The position numbers and the translations under genes are program-made. Under the pieces are notes generated by a model, which was not told the DNA's origin, ran no database searches, and worked only from the letters and a program-made list of their open reading frames with translations. A stretch of 64,000 nt of DNA from Epidermidibacterium keratini (GTDB lineage: Bacteria; Actinomycetota; Actinomycetes; Mycobacteriales; Antricoccaceae). Location: contig NZ_CP047156.1 of assembly GCF_009834025.1 (NCBI RefSeq), forward strand, positions 2,874,067 through 2,938,066, given 5' to 3'. Shown here in pieces: positions 46,508-54,740 of the stretch (the first letter of the stretch is position 1; the number at the start of each line of letters is the position of its first letter).

Positions 46508-47299
46508 CTAGCTGCGCGAGCGGGTGGCGGTGTCGATGACCGCGGGCGCGACCTGCGCGGCGATGGCCCGGTAGCCATCGCGCGAGGGGTGGAAGCCGTC
46601 TTCGGCCAGCAGCGACGGGTCGCCGGCAAACGCGGTGCCGGTGGTCTCGACCAGGTTGACCACCCGGGCCCCGGTGCTCTCGGCAGCGTCCTGCTGCACG
46701 CGGGCTACCTGGCGCGAGCGGCGGCCCCACAGGGCACGCAGCGGCGAGCGGACGGCCGTCGCGGCCCCGAGGTCCGGAGTAGTTGCCAGGACGACCTGAA
46801 CCCCGGCGTTGCGCAGCGCCGAGACGGTGCGAAACGTCGCGCGCTCCACCTCATCCAGCCCGCTCCAGCCAGTCGCATCCATGGCCCCGACCGCGATCAG
46901 CGCGATGTCGTAAGGGTCGGTCTCGGAGGTGATCAGCGCGCGGGAGGCCTGGATCTTGACGTCGACCGTGCGCGAGTTGGGCACGGCGACGCTGCGCGCC
47001 TGCACGCGGTAGCCGGCCGCTGCCAGCCGACCGATGACCAGACCGCCGAGTGAGTCAGCCGGGTCCGGCGCGCCCACCCCCGCTGCGATGCTGTCGCCGA
47101 GTACGACGATCCGCACCAGCGGGTCGCGCTCGTCGCCGACGACCGCCGGAAGGTCCGGTGCGGTTCGTGGGTCGATGCCCGGACGCCGCTTGGCAGCCGC
47201 GGCCTGCGCAGCGACCACGGCGGCGGACGCCGTCGCGGCCGCACCAGCGCCGAGCGCACCGAGCGCAGCTGTGAGTCGGAAGATGTCGCGTGGGTTCAC
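46508..47299 (-). CDS. SGNH/GDSL-family hydrolase, paralogue 1
   Basis: 263 aa. An N-terminal hydrophobic Ala-rich segment (about 7-35) acts as signal or anchor. Block I is VVLGDSIAAGVG (about 68-79) with the catalytic Ser; block V is EDGFHPSRDGY with the Asp-His pair. Block III, normally GxND, reads VGAMDATG, so the Asn is replaced. Likely an exported esterase. Its start overlaps the stop of the upstream paralogue (ATGA). Resembles the mycobacterial Rv1075c neighbourhood. Confidence 0.85.
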   Translation of the reverse strand: MNPRDIFRLTAALGALGAGAAATASAAVVAAQAAAAKRRPGIDPRTAPDLPAVVGDERDPLVRIVVLGDSIAAGVGAPDPADSLGGLVIGRLAAAGYRVQARSVAVPNSRTVDVKIQASRALITSETDPYDIALIAVGAMDATGWSGLDEVERATFRTVSALRNAGVQVVLATTPDLGAATAVRSPLRALWGRRSRQVARVQQDAAESTGARVVNLVETTGTAFAGDPSLLAEDGFHPSRDGYRAIAAQVAPAVIDTATRSRS

Positions 47300-48414
47300 C
47301 GGCTCTCACCATCCCTGAGTTGACTCTTAGTCTGCACCGGATCGTCGTCCGAGGCTTCCGCTTCGGCCATGAGCTCGGAAATTGACAGGTCGGCAACGAG
47401 GTCTGGGCGTGCCGCACTGTCGATGCCGCGATGGGGGATCGGCAGTGCGACCGGAAGCAGCCGGCTCACCGTCGACAACCGGCGGCGGGTGCCGTCCAGG
47501 CTCGTGGTGACATCGGAGGTGACCTCCGAGCCCGTCTGCTGGGACGAGCGCGCGGCGGTGGTGCTCAGCTTGCGCTCGCGACGGCGTACGGCGCGCTCGC
47601 GGATTTCGCCGCGCCCGATCGGCCAGTAGCCGAGCGCATCGGCCACCGACGGCAGGACAAACGAGGCGGCGGCGGCGTACCCCGCGGGGGAGGGATGGAA
47701 GCCGTCGTCGCTCCACAGCTCGGAGTAGTGGGCGAACGTGGGGCCGAGGGCGCTGCCGAGCGCGACGGTGCGTCCGCCGGCCTGGACGACCGCGACGATC
47801 TGCGCGGCGGCCATGTCGCGGCTCCAGCGCCGTGCGATCGAGCGCAGCGGCTGCGGGATGGGGCGCACCGTGCCGAGATCCGGGCAGGTCGCGACGACCA
47901 CGTGCACCCCGGCGCGTCGAAGCCGGCGTACCGCTGCAGCCAGATAGGTGGTGGCGACCTTCGGGTCGGTGCGTGCGGTCACGTCGTTGGCGCCGATCAT
48001 GATGACCGCGACGTCTGGAGCCTCGGGCAGTACGTCGGTGACCTGCTGGTCAAGGTGGCGCGACTCCGCGCCGGAGATCGCGACCCGGGTCAGGCGCACT
48101 GGCCGTCCCGACAGCCGCGAGAGCCCGGCCGCGACGAGTACGCCGGGAGTCTCGGTCACGTCGTCGACGCCGAGCCCCACCGCCGACGAGTCACCCATGA
48201 TCGCCAGCACGATCGGCTCGCCGGTGCCGCTGCCCCAGATACCGTTGCCGGTCGGCGGGTCATCGATAGGGGTGTATCGCTCGACCCGGTTGCGGGCGGC
48301 TCGGGCCTCGCCCATCAGCAGCGCCCCGAAGCCCGCCCCGCTCAGGGCGAGCAGGGCGCCGGCGGCTCCGGTAGCGGTCGCGATTCGCTGCGCCGTGCGG
48401 TTTCTCACGCGCAC
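47296..48414 (-). CDS. SGNH/GDSL-family hydrolase, paralogue 2
   Basis: 372 aa. N-terminal hydrophobic segment (about 12-32), then AIMGDSSAVGLGVDD with the catalytic Ser, MIGANDVTART as an intact block III, and DDGFHPSPAGYAAAA as block V. The last 120 residues are a hydrophilic Arg/Ser/Thr-rich tail absent from paralogue 1. First gene of the pair; start GTG 48414. Exported esterase or lipase of unknown substrate. Confidence 0.87.
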   Translation of the reverse strand: MRVRNRTAQRIATATGAAGALLALSGAGFGALLMGEARAARNRVERYTPIDDPPTGNGIWGSGTGEPIVLAIMGDSSAVGLGVDDVTETPGVLVAAGLSRLSGRPVRLTRVAISGAESRHLDQQVTDVLPEAPDVAVIMIGANDVTARTDPKVATTYLAAAVRRLRRAGVHVVVATCPDLGTVRPIPQPLRSIARRWSRDMAAAQIVAVVQAGGRTVALGSALGPTFAHYSELWSDDGFHPSPAGYAAAASFVLPSVADALGYWPIGRGEIRERAVRRRERKLSTTAARSSQQTGSEVTSDVTTSLDGTRRRLSTVSRLLPVALPIPHRGIDSAARPDLVADLSISELMAEAEASDDDPVQTKSQLRDGESR

Positions 48415-48616
48415 CTCGAACTCTCATTGTTGAAAATGCAATAGTTCACGCCTGACGGCCCCACGCGCGTCCTAGGATGGAAGCAGGCGCGCGGCGTACT
48501 CGCCGACGTGCCGACAAATCCAGCACGCAACCTCGGCTTTAATTCGACAGGCAGCGGTAATTCTACCGCGCGCACCTCGCGTCGCTGGCAGCCGAAGACC
48601 CACGGAAAGAGACAAC

Positions 48617-50014
48617 GTGCCCGCACTTGAGCCCGGCCCGAACACCTACGCGTCATCGGCCGTCGACCTCATCGGCAACACCCCGCTCGTGGCGCTGCGC
48701 AAAGTCATCCCGCAGCGTCCTGATGGCCCGCTCGTGTTGGCCAAGCTGGAGTTCCTCAACCCCGGAGGCTCGGTCAAGGACCGCGTCGCCGAGCGGATGA
48801 TCGATGCCGCCGAGGCCTCGGGCGCGCTGCAGCCCGGCGGCACGATCATCGAGCCGACGAGCGGAAATACCGGCGTTGGCCTGGCGATTGTCGCTCAGCA
48901 GCGCGGCTACAAGTGCATCTTCGTCTGCCCGGACAAGGTCTCCGAGGACAAGATCAACACCCTGCGCGCGTACGGCGCCGAGGTCGTGGTGAGCCCGACC
49001 GCCGTACCGCCGGATCACCCCGACTCCTACTACCAGACCTCCGATCGCCTGGTCCGCGAGACGCCCGGGGCGTGGAAGCCCGACCAGTACTCCAACCCGC
49101 AGAACCCCGAGTCGCACTACTACTCAACCGGCCCGGAGCTGTGGGAGCAGACCGAGGGCAAGATCACCCATTTCGTGACCGGTGTCGGCACCGGCGGCAC
49201 CATCACCGGCACCGCCCGCTACCTGCGCGAGAAGTCCGGCGACAACGTCCGCATCATCGGTGCCGACCCCGAGGGCTCGGTGTACTCCGGCGGCAGCGGG
49301 CGGCCTTACCTGGTCGAGGGCGTCGGCGAGGACTTCTGGCCCAGCGCTTACGACCCGAAGATGGTGGATGAGGTCATTGCCGTCTCGGACAAGGAGTCGT
49401 TCGAGATGACGCGCCGCCTCGCTCGCGAAGAGGGGCTGCTCGTTGGCGGCTCGTGCGGCATGGCGGTCGTCGCTGCGGCGCGCGTCGCCGAGCAGGCCGG
49501 CCCGGATGACGTCATCGTCGTACTGCTGCCTGACGGCGGGCGCGGCTACCTATCGAAGATCTTCAATGACAAGTGGCTGGCCGGCTACGGCTTCATCGCG
49601 GCCGAGGGCGAAGACAGCGTCGGTGACGTGCTGCGTCGCAAGTCCGGCGATCTTCCGCAGCTGGTGCACACGCACCCCAACGAGACGGTGAAGGAAGCGA
49701 TCGACATCATGCACGAGTACGGCGTCTCGCAGATGCCGGTCGTGCGCGCCGAACCGCCGGTCATGTCGGCCGAGGTCGCCGGTGCGGTGATCGAACGAGA
49801 CCTGCTGGACAAGCTGTTTACCGGTGAGGCGCGGCTCTCGGACAGCGTCGAGCAGCACCAGTCGCCGTCGCTGCCGATGATCGGCTCCGGCGAGCCGGTC
49901 GCGGTCGCCGTCAACGCCCTGGAGACCAGCGATGCCGCTCTCGTGCTTGATGACGGCAAGCCGGTCGGCGTACTCACCCGAGCCGACCTGCTCGGCCATC
50001 TCGCAGGGGAGTAG
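48617..50014 (+). CDS. cbs: Cystathionine beta-synthase
   Basis: 465 aa PLP enzyme making cystathionine from serine and homocysteine. Fold-type II motifs: LEFLNPGGSVKDR with the PLP Lys (about 53), EPTSGNTGVGLA and the phosphate loop GVGTGGTITG. The C-terminal CBS pair (about 340-465) includes VHTHPNETVKEAIDIMHEYGVSQMPVV. No heme-binding N-terminus, as expected in bacteria. Start GTG 48617 after AAAGAG. Forms the transsulfuration operon with metB 3 nt downstream. Confidence 0.94.
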   Translation: MPALEPGPNTYASSAVDLIGNTPLVALRKVIPQRPDGPLVLAKLEFLNPGGSVKDRVAERMIDAAEASGALQPGGTIIEPTSGNTGVGLAIVAQQRGYKCIFVCPDKVSEDKINTLRAYGAEVVVSPTAVPPDHPDSYYQTSDRLVRETPGAWKPDQYSNPQNPESHYYSTGPELWEQTEGKITHFVTGVGTGGTITGTARYLREKSGDNVRIIGADPEGSVYSGGSGRPYLVEGVGEDFWPSAYDPKMVDEVIAVSDKESFEMTRRLAREEGLLVGGSCGMAVVAAARVAEQAGPDDVIVVLLPDGGRGYLSKIFNDKWLAGYGFIAAEGEDSVGDVLRRKSGDLPQLVHTHPNETVKEAIDIMHEYGVSQMPVVRAEPPVMSAEVAGAVIERDLLDKLFTGEARLSDSVEQHQSPSLPMIGSGEPVAVAVNALETSDAALVLDDGKPVGVLTRADLLGHLAGE

Positions 50015-50017
50015 ACC

Positions 50018-51181
50018 ATGGATACGCCCAGCACCGAGTGGGACAAGACCGAGTTCAACACCCGCGCGATCCACGCCGGGCAGGAGCCGGACCCGCAGAC
50101 CGGCGCCGTCGTCGTGCCGATCTACGCGACGTCGACCTACAAGCAGGACGGTGTCGGCGGGCTGCGCGGCGGCTATGAGTACAGCCGCACGGGCAACCCG
50201 ACCCGGACGGCACTGGAGGAGTCGCTGGCCTCGCTCGAGCGCGGCGCGGCGGCGTACACCTTCGGCTCTGGCCTCGCCGCCAGCGACACCCTCATCCGAT
50301 CGGTGCTGCGGCCCGGCGATCACGTGATCTTGCCGATCGACGCGTACGGCGGGTCCTACCGGCTGTTTGCGCGCGTCTTTGGCGACTGGGGCATTGAGGT
50401 CACCCCGGTTCCGCTGTCGGATCTCGATGCGGTGCGCGCAGCGATCACCGACCGCACGAAAATGATCTGGTGTGAGACGCCGACCAACCCGTTGCTCGGG
50501 ATTGCCGATATAGCAGCGCTTTCCGGCGTAGCGCACGAGGCCGGTGCGCTGCTCGTTGTCGACAACACCTTCGCGACGCCGTACCTGCAGCAGCCGCTGA
50601 CGCTCGGCGCCGACGTGGTCGTGCACTCGATGACGAAGTACCTCGGTGGGCACTCTGACGTCGTCGGTGGAGCGGTGGTCGTCGCCGACCCGACGCTGGG
50701 CGAGAAGGTCGCCTTCAACCAGAACGCGATCGGCGCGATCATCGGCCCGTTTGATGCCTGGCTGGTGCTGCGCGGCATCAAGACGCTCGGCGTACGGATG
50801 GATCGTCACAGCGAGAACGCCGCCGCGGTGGTGGAGTTCCTCGAAGCCTCGCCGAAGGTCACGCGCGTCTGGTATCCCGGCCTGCCGAGCCACCCCGGGC
50901 ATGAGGTCGCAGCCCGCCAGATGTCGCAGTTCGGCGGCATGGTCTCCTTCCAGGTCGAGGGCGGCCCGGAGGCGGCGCGCCGAGTCGTTGACGGCACCAC
51001 CGTCTTCACGCTCGGTGAGTCGCTCGGCGGCGTGGAGTCGCTGATCGAGTACCCCGCGGCGATGACGCACGCCTCGGTCGCCGGCTCCGCGCTCGAGGTG
51101 CCCGATGATCTGGTGCGGCTCTCGGTCGGTATCGAGTCGGCCACCGACCTGCTGACCGACCTCGACCGCGCCCTCTCCTAA
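50018..51181 (+). CDS. metB: Cystathionine gamma-synthase / gamma-lyase family
   Basis: 387 aa PLP enzyme of the Cys/Met metabolism family. Seen are FNTRAIHAGQEPD, the YSRTGNPTRTALEE block, the GSGLAA phosphate site and the PLP Lys in VHSMTKYLGGHSDVVGGAVV (about 207). Residues alone do not separate synthase from lyase; the neighbourhood with cbs and the match to the mycobacterial cbs-metB order favour the name metB, though a reverse-transsulfuration lyase is possible. Confidence 0.92.
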   Translation: MDTPSTEWDKTEFNTRAIHAGQEPDPQTGAVVVPIYATSTYKQDGVGGLRGGYEYSRTGNPTRTALEESLASLERGAAAYTFGSGLAASDTLIRSVLRPGDHVILPIDAYGGSYRLFARVFGDWGIEVTPVPLSDLDAVRAAITDRTKMIWCETPTNPLLGIADIAALSGVAHEAGALLVVDNTFATPYLQQPLTLGADVVVHSMTKYLGGHSDVVGGAVVVADPTLGEKVAFNQNAIGAIIGPFDAWLVLRGIKTLGVRMDRHSENAAAVVEFLEASPKVTRVWYPGLPSHPGHEVAARQMSQFGGMVSFQVEGGPEAARRVVDGTTVFTLGESLGGVESLIEYPAAMTHASVAGSALEVPDDLVRLSVGIESATDLLTDLDRALS

Positions 51182-51184
51182 CCC

Positions 51185-51302
51185 CGATCCGAACGTTAAT
51201 CCCCGCGATCCGAACGTTAATCCCGCCGATCCGAACGTTAATCCCGCCGATCCGAGAGAAGTTTCTCGCGGATCCGCTAGAAACTTCTCTCGGATCGGCG
51301 GG
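51185..51302. repeat. 21-bp tandem repeat plus 24-bp inverted repeat between metB and ilvA
   Basis: Three units with the core GATCCGAACGTTAATCCCGC (51185-51247) and a fourth, variant unit GATCCGAGAGAAGTTTCTCG. From 51243 to 51302 the DNA forms a 24-bp perfect inverted repeat whose 12-nt loop contains the palindrome GCGGATCCGC. The same two unit types recur, in opposite orientation, at 59299-59405. It may also terminate the cbs-metB transcript. Confidence 0.85.
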
Positions 51303-51337
51303 TGAGGGGGAGCGGCGCCGGGTGGCAGGATGAGCGC

Positions 51338-52555
51338 GTGAGCTTGATCAGCTACGACGACGTCGTCGCCGCACGGGAGATCACCAGCGGCGTACTGCGA
51401 GAGACACCGCTCGAGATGTCGCGCGCCCTTGAGCAACGCGTGGGCGGCCCGGTCTACCTCAAGTGCGAGAACCTGCAGCGCGCCGGGTCATTCAAGATCC
51501 GCGGCGCCTTCGTGCGGCTATCGCGGCTGAGCGAGGCGGAGCGAAACCGCGGCGTCGTCGCGGCCAGCGCGGGCAACCACGCGCAGGGGGTCGCGCTCGC
51601 CGCGCAGATCCTGGGCATCGAAGCGATGGTCTTCATGCCGGTCACCGCGCCGCTGCCGAAGCTGGCCGCGACCAAGGGGTACGGCGCGCAGGTGCGGCAG
51701 GTCGGCGCCGACCTCGGCGGCGCGCTGATCGCCGCCCAGGAGTACGCCGAACAGACCGGCGCGGTCTTCATCCACCCCTTCGACCATCCCGACCTCATCG
51801 CGGGCCAGGGGACGTGCGGGCTGGAGATTCTCGAGCAGTGCCCCGACGTACGCACGATCGTCGTCGCAACCGGCGGTGGCGGGTTGCTGTCCGGAATCGC
51901 CGCCGCGGTGCGCCCGCAGCGCCCCGACGTGCGCATCATCGGGGTGCAGGCCGCGGGTGCGGCTGCTTTTCCGCCGTCGTTGCAGGCCGGCCACCCGGTC
52001 TCGCTCGAGCGGATGGCGACCATGGCCGACGGGATCGCCGTACCGCGGCCTGCCGAGATTACTTTCGAGCACGTGAGCGGGCTCGTCGACGACATCATCA
52101 CGGTGACCGAGGACGACATCTCGCGCGCCCTGCTGTTTGCGATTGAGCGCGCCAAGCTGGTCATCGAACCCGCCGGAGCCGCCGCGATCGCCGGCGTACT
52201 GGCAGACCCACCCGCCTTCGAGCCGCCGGTTGTCGCGGTTATCTCCGGCGGCAACATCGACCCGCTGCTGCTGATGCGGGTGATGCAGCACGGCATGGTC
52301 GCGGCGGGGCGCTACCTGTCACTGCGGTGCGCCGTACCCGACCAGCCCGGCTCGCTGGCCACGCTCGTGTCGTTCATCGCGCAGCGCGGCGCCAATGTGA
52401 TCGACGTCGAGCACTCCCGGCTCAGCTCGCGGCTGAGCCTGGGCGATGTCGAGATCGAGCTGCGCCTGGAGACCAAGGGTGCTGAGCACGCGGCGCAGAT
52501 CGTTGAGGCGTTGCGTGCAGCGGGGTACGGCGTGGTGTGTGAGCCGACGGTCTGA
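51338..52555 (+). CDS. ilvA: Threonine ammonia-lyase (threonine dehydratase) with ACT-like domain
   Basis: 405 aa from GTG 51338, with AGGA 8 nt upstream. PLP Lys in RAGSFKIRGA (about residues 49-58), SAGNHAQGVALAA and the Gly-rich phosphate loop VATGGGGLLSGI. A short C-terminal ACT domain (about 325-405) has VPDQPGSLATLVSFIAQRGANVIDVEHSR. This single-ACT form is closer to the catabolic/TdcB-like enzyme than to the two-ACT biosynthetic one. Makes 2-oxobutanoate from threonine. Confidence 0.9.
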   Translation: MSLISYDDVVAAREITSGVLRETPLEMSRALEQRVGGPVYLKCENLQRAGSFKIRGAFVRLSRLSEAERNRGVVAASAGNHAQGVALAAQILGIEAMVFMPVTAPLPKLAATKGYGAQVRQVGADLGGALIAAQEYAEQTGAVFIHPFDHPDLIAGQGTCGLEILEQCPDVRTIVVATGGGGLLSGIAAAVRPQRPDVRIIGVQAAGAAAFPPSLQAGHPVSLERMATMADGIAVPRPAEITFEHVSGLVDDIITVTEDDISRALLFAIERAKLVIEPAGAAAIAGVLADPPAFEPPVVAVISGGNIDPLLLMRVMQHGMVAAGRYLSLRCAVPDQPGSLATLVSFIAQRGANVIDVEHSRLSSRLSLGDVEIELRLETKGAEHAAQIVEALRAAGYGVVCEPTV

Positions 52556-52564
52556 GCGGCAGGC

Positions 52565-53050
52565 TCAGGCCTGGAACTCCTCGACGTCGATGACCTGCAC
52601 CGACATCTTCGCGCCGGTCGGGGTCTCGTAGGACACCTCGTCGCCGGAGTGGTGGCCCATCAGGGCGCTGCCGAGGGCGGACTCGGGGGAGTAGACCTGC
52701 AGGTCGGTTGTCGCCGCGATCTCGCGGGAGCCGATGAGGAACTTCTCCTCCTCGTCGTCGCCGACGTACTTCAGGCGTACGACGCTGCCGACGGCGATGC
52801 CGCTGCCGGCTGCCGGGGCTTCGCCGATCTCGGCGTTGCGCAGCAGCTCTTCGAGCTGGCGGATGCGACCTTCTTGCTTGCCCTGCTCTTCGCGGGCAGC
52901 GTGGTAGCCGCCGTTTTCCTTGAGGTCGCCCTCTTCGCGGCGGTCATTGATCTCGGCGGCGACCGCCGGCCGGTTGGCGATCAGCTCGTCGAGTTCTGCT
53001 TGCAGCTTGTCGTACGCGGCCTGGGTCAGCCACGTCTTGTCACTAGACAT
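52565..53050 (-). CDS. greA: Transcription elongation factor GreA
   Basis: 161 aa. The N-terminal coiled coil carries INDRREEGDLKENGGYHAAREEQGKQEGRIRQLEELL, with the acidic tip Asp-Glu that reaches the polymerase active site. The C-terminal FKBP-like domain includes the SPESALGSALMGHHSGDEVSYETPTG end motif. Rescues backtracked RNA polymerase by transcript cleavage. Start ATG 53050. Convergent with ilvA. Confidence 0.96.
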   Translation of the reverse strand: MSSDKTWLTQAAYDKLQAELDELIANRPAVAAEINDRREEGDLKENGGYHAAREEQGKQEGRIRQLEELLRNAEIGEAPAAGSGIAVGSVVRLKYVGDDEEEKFLIGSREIAATTDLQVYSPESALGSALMGHHSGDEVSYETPTGAKMSVQVIDVEEFQA

Positions 53051-53169
53051 GCGAGAACTCCTTGGAAATGACAGATGAAGTTACGAACCTACCGCACGGA
53101 GTCAAGTCCGGCGGGTGAGATGACGCTGGTCGCTGAGCGCCACACGAGTCGTGCTGCGACAATGGAGAA

Positions 53170-54066
53170 ATGCCGCAGTACGAAGATACCCAGTTGCGCT
53201 TGATGGCGGTGCACGCTCACCCCGATGACGAGTCCAGCAAGGGCGCCGCGACCATGGCGAAGTACGTCGCCGAGGGCGTGGACGTCGTCGTGGTGACCTG
53301 TACCGGCGGTGAGCGCGGCAGCGTGCTGAACCCGGCGCTGGACAACCCGCAGACCTGGGAAAACATCAGCGAAATCCGCCGCGCCGAGATGGACAAGGCA
53401 CGCGAGATCCTCGGCGTACGCCAGCAGTGGCTGGGCTTTGTCGACTCAGGGCTGCCCGAGGGTGACCCGCTGCCGCCGCTGCCGGAGGGCTCGTTTGCGG
53501 TCACCCCGCTAGAGGAGTCGGTGCCGCGGCTGGTCGAGCTGATCCGCCAGGACCGCCCGCATGTGATGCTCACCTATGACGAGAACGGCGGCTATCCGCA
53601 CCCGGACCACATCATGACGCACAACGTGTCGATGGCTGCGTTCGAAGCGGCGGCCGACCCGGACTACCACCCAGAGCTCGGCGAGCCGTGGCAGATCAGC
53701 AAGGTCTACTACCACATGGGCATGTCGCGGGCCCGGATGGAAGCGATCGACAAGTACATCGTCGACCACGGCGGCGAGCCGGTTTACGAGGAATGGCTGG
53801 CCAACTGGGCTAAGCGCCGCGACACCTTCACCCGGGTCACCACGCGCATCGAGTGCGGCGAGTATTTTCACGTCCGCGACGACGCGCTGCGGGCGCATGC
53901 CACGCAGGTCGATCCGGAGGGCCGCTGGTTTGCCGCATCGATGGATGCTCAGCTCAGCGCATGGCCGACCGAGGACTACGAGCTCGCGCGCTCGGTCATC
54001 GAGAGCGAGATTCCCGAGACTGACCTGTTTGCCGGCGTCCGATCGAGTGTGAAGGAGACGGCCTGA
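53170..54066 (+). CDS. mca: Mycothiol S-conjugate amidase
   Basis: 298 aa Zn enzyme of the PIG-L/LmbE fold. AHPDDE near residue 16 supplies two Zn ligands and HPDH near 143 the third. [17 protein letters not shown], and the tail [24 protein letters not shown], are typical of Mca rather than MshB. It cleaves mycothiol conjugates to mercapturic acids during detoxification, showing that the organism makes mycothiol. Divergent from greA, as in mycobacteria. Confidence 0.95.
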   Translation: MPQYEDTQLRLMAVHAHPDDESSKGAATMAKYVAEGVDVVVVTCTGGERGSVLNPALDNPQTWENISEIRRAEMDKAREILGVRQQWLGFVDSGLPEGDPLPPLPEGSFAVTPLEESVPRLVELIRQDRPHVMLTYDENGGYPHPDHIMTHNVSMAAFEAAADPDYHPELGEPWQISKVYYHMGMSRARMEAIDKYIVDHGGEPVYEEWLANWAKRRDTFTRVTTRIECGEYFHVRDDALRAHATQVDPEGRWFAASMDAQLSAWPTEDYELARSVIESEIPETDLFAGVRSSVKETA

Positions 54067-54476
54067 TGCTCAGCGTCCTAGCGGCCGTGCAACAGCCGAA
54101 CAATCCTGACTGGGGCAAGGCAGGGCCGGTTGCGCTCTTCGTGCTCCTGGCGTTCATCGCCACGTGCTACTTCCTGTTTCGCTCGATGGGCCGCCAGATG
54201 CGCAAGGTTCCCGCATCGTTTGACGGCCCGGCGACGCCGAAGCAGCAGCAGCGCCTCGGCACCGCAAAGGCGGTCATCCCGCCGCGGCAGGGAGATGACT
54301 CCTACGAGGCGTACGCCGCCCGCGGCGGAGCGACGCCCAAGCTGGGCACCCCGAACGACCTGCTTTCGGACTCCGGTAAGTCCAGCACGAGCTCGGCAGG
54401 AGCGTCGGGGGGCTCGGATCGAGCCGCCCGCCGTGAGCAGATCCGCCAGGCCAAAGCACGCCGCCGCGCGAAGTAG
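54066..54476 (+). CDS. Small single-pass membrane protein downstream of mca
   Basis: 136 aa. A short N-terminus, one membrane helix (about 19-40, VALFVLLAFIATCYFLF), then a cytoplasmic basic and Ser/Gly-rich tail ending in ARREQIRQAKARRRAK. The ATG overlaps the mca stop. A small membrane-protein gene occurs in the same place in M. tuberculosis (Rv1083), so the pairing is conserved. Function unknown. Confidence 0.8.
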   Translation: MLSVLAAVQQPNNPDWGKAGPVALFVLLAFIATCYFLFRSMGRQMRKVPASFDGPATPKQQQRLGTAKAVIPPRQGDDSYEAYAARGGATPKLGTPNDLLSDSGKSSTSSAGASGGSDRAARREQIRQAKARRRAK

Positions 54477-54481
54477 CGGCG

Positions 54482-54616
54482 TACTCCGGCCTGGTTATCG
54501 AACTGCTGATCGCGCCGCTGCACCTGCGCTCGCTGCTCACGCGCCACCCCGTCGACAAGGAGCTACCGGCGATCCTTGCCGACCGGGTCGCGCGAGCCTT
54601 CGGAGTCAGTGCGTAA
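54482..54616 (+). pseudogene. C-terminal remnant of a TetR-family regulator
   Basis: The frame ending in TAA at 54614-54616 reads LLIAPLHLRSLLTRHPVDKE then ILADRVARAF, which has the look of the last two helices of TetR C-terminal domains (GPxYxRxLxxGxPLD). There is no start codon or HTH upstream; the frame runs back into the previous gene. It is read as a leftover of a decayed regulator. Its end overlaps antisense with the small MFS partner gene. Confidence 0.5.
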
Positions 54617-54740
54617 ACAGTGCGGCGGCGCGGATGATCGTGGAGATCAGTCCGTAGCCGAGAGGGACGAGTACGACGAGCCACGCCAGCGCGATAATCG
54701 CCGGGCTGGAAGGCCGATCTACCTGGTTGTCACTGGTCAT
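54606..54740 (-). CDS. MFS transporter small subunit (44 aa)
   Basis: ATG 54740 to TGA 54606. A short polar N-terminus (MTSDNQVDRPSSP) and one membrane helix (AIIALAWLVVLVPLGYGLIST) match the tiny partner proteins found beside OFA-type MFS transporters. It overlaps the MFS stop as ATGA and has GAGGAGG 9 nt before the ATG, both strong signs of real coupled translation. Likely stabilises or tunes the transporter. Confidence 0.75.
   Translation of the reverse strand: MTSDNQVDRPSSPAIIALAWLVVLVPLGYGLISTIIRAAALFTH

Noticed and set aside
51185-51302. Short regularly spaced repeats as a CRISPR array
   Set aside because: Units are directly adjacent with no spacers and there are no cas genes.
54130-54657. 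Plus-strand ORF of 175 codons across the mca-neighbour gene and the TetR remnant
   Set aside because: It is in neither the frame of the membrane protein nor that of the TetR tail; Arg/Ala/Ser-rich shadow.
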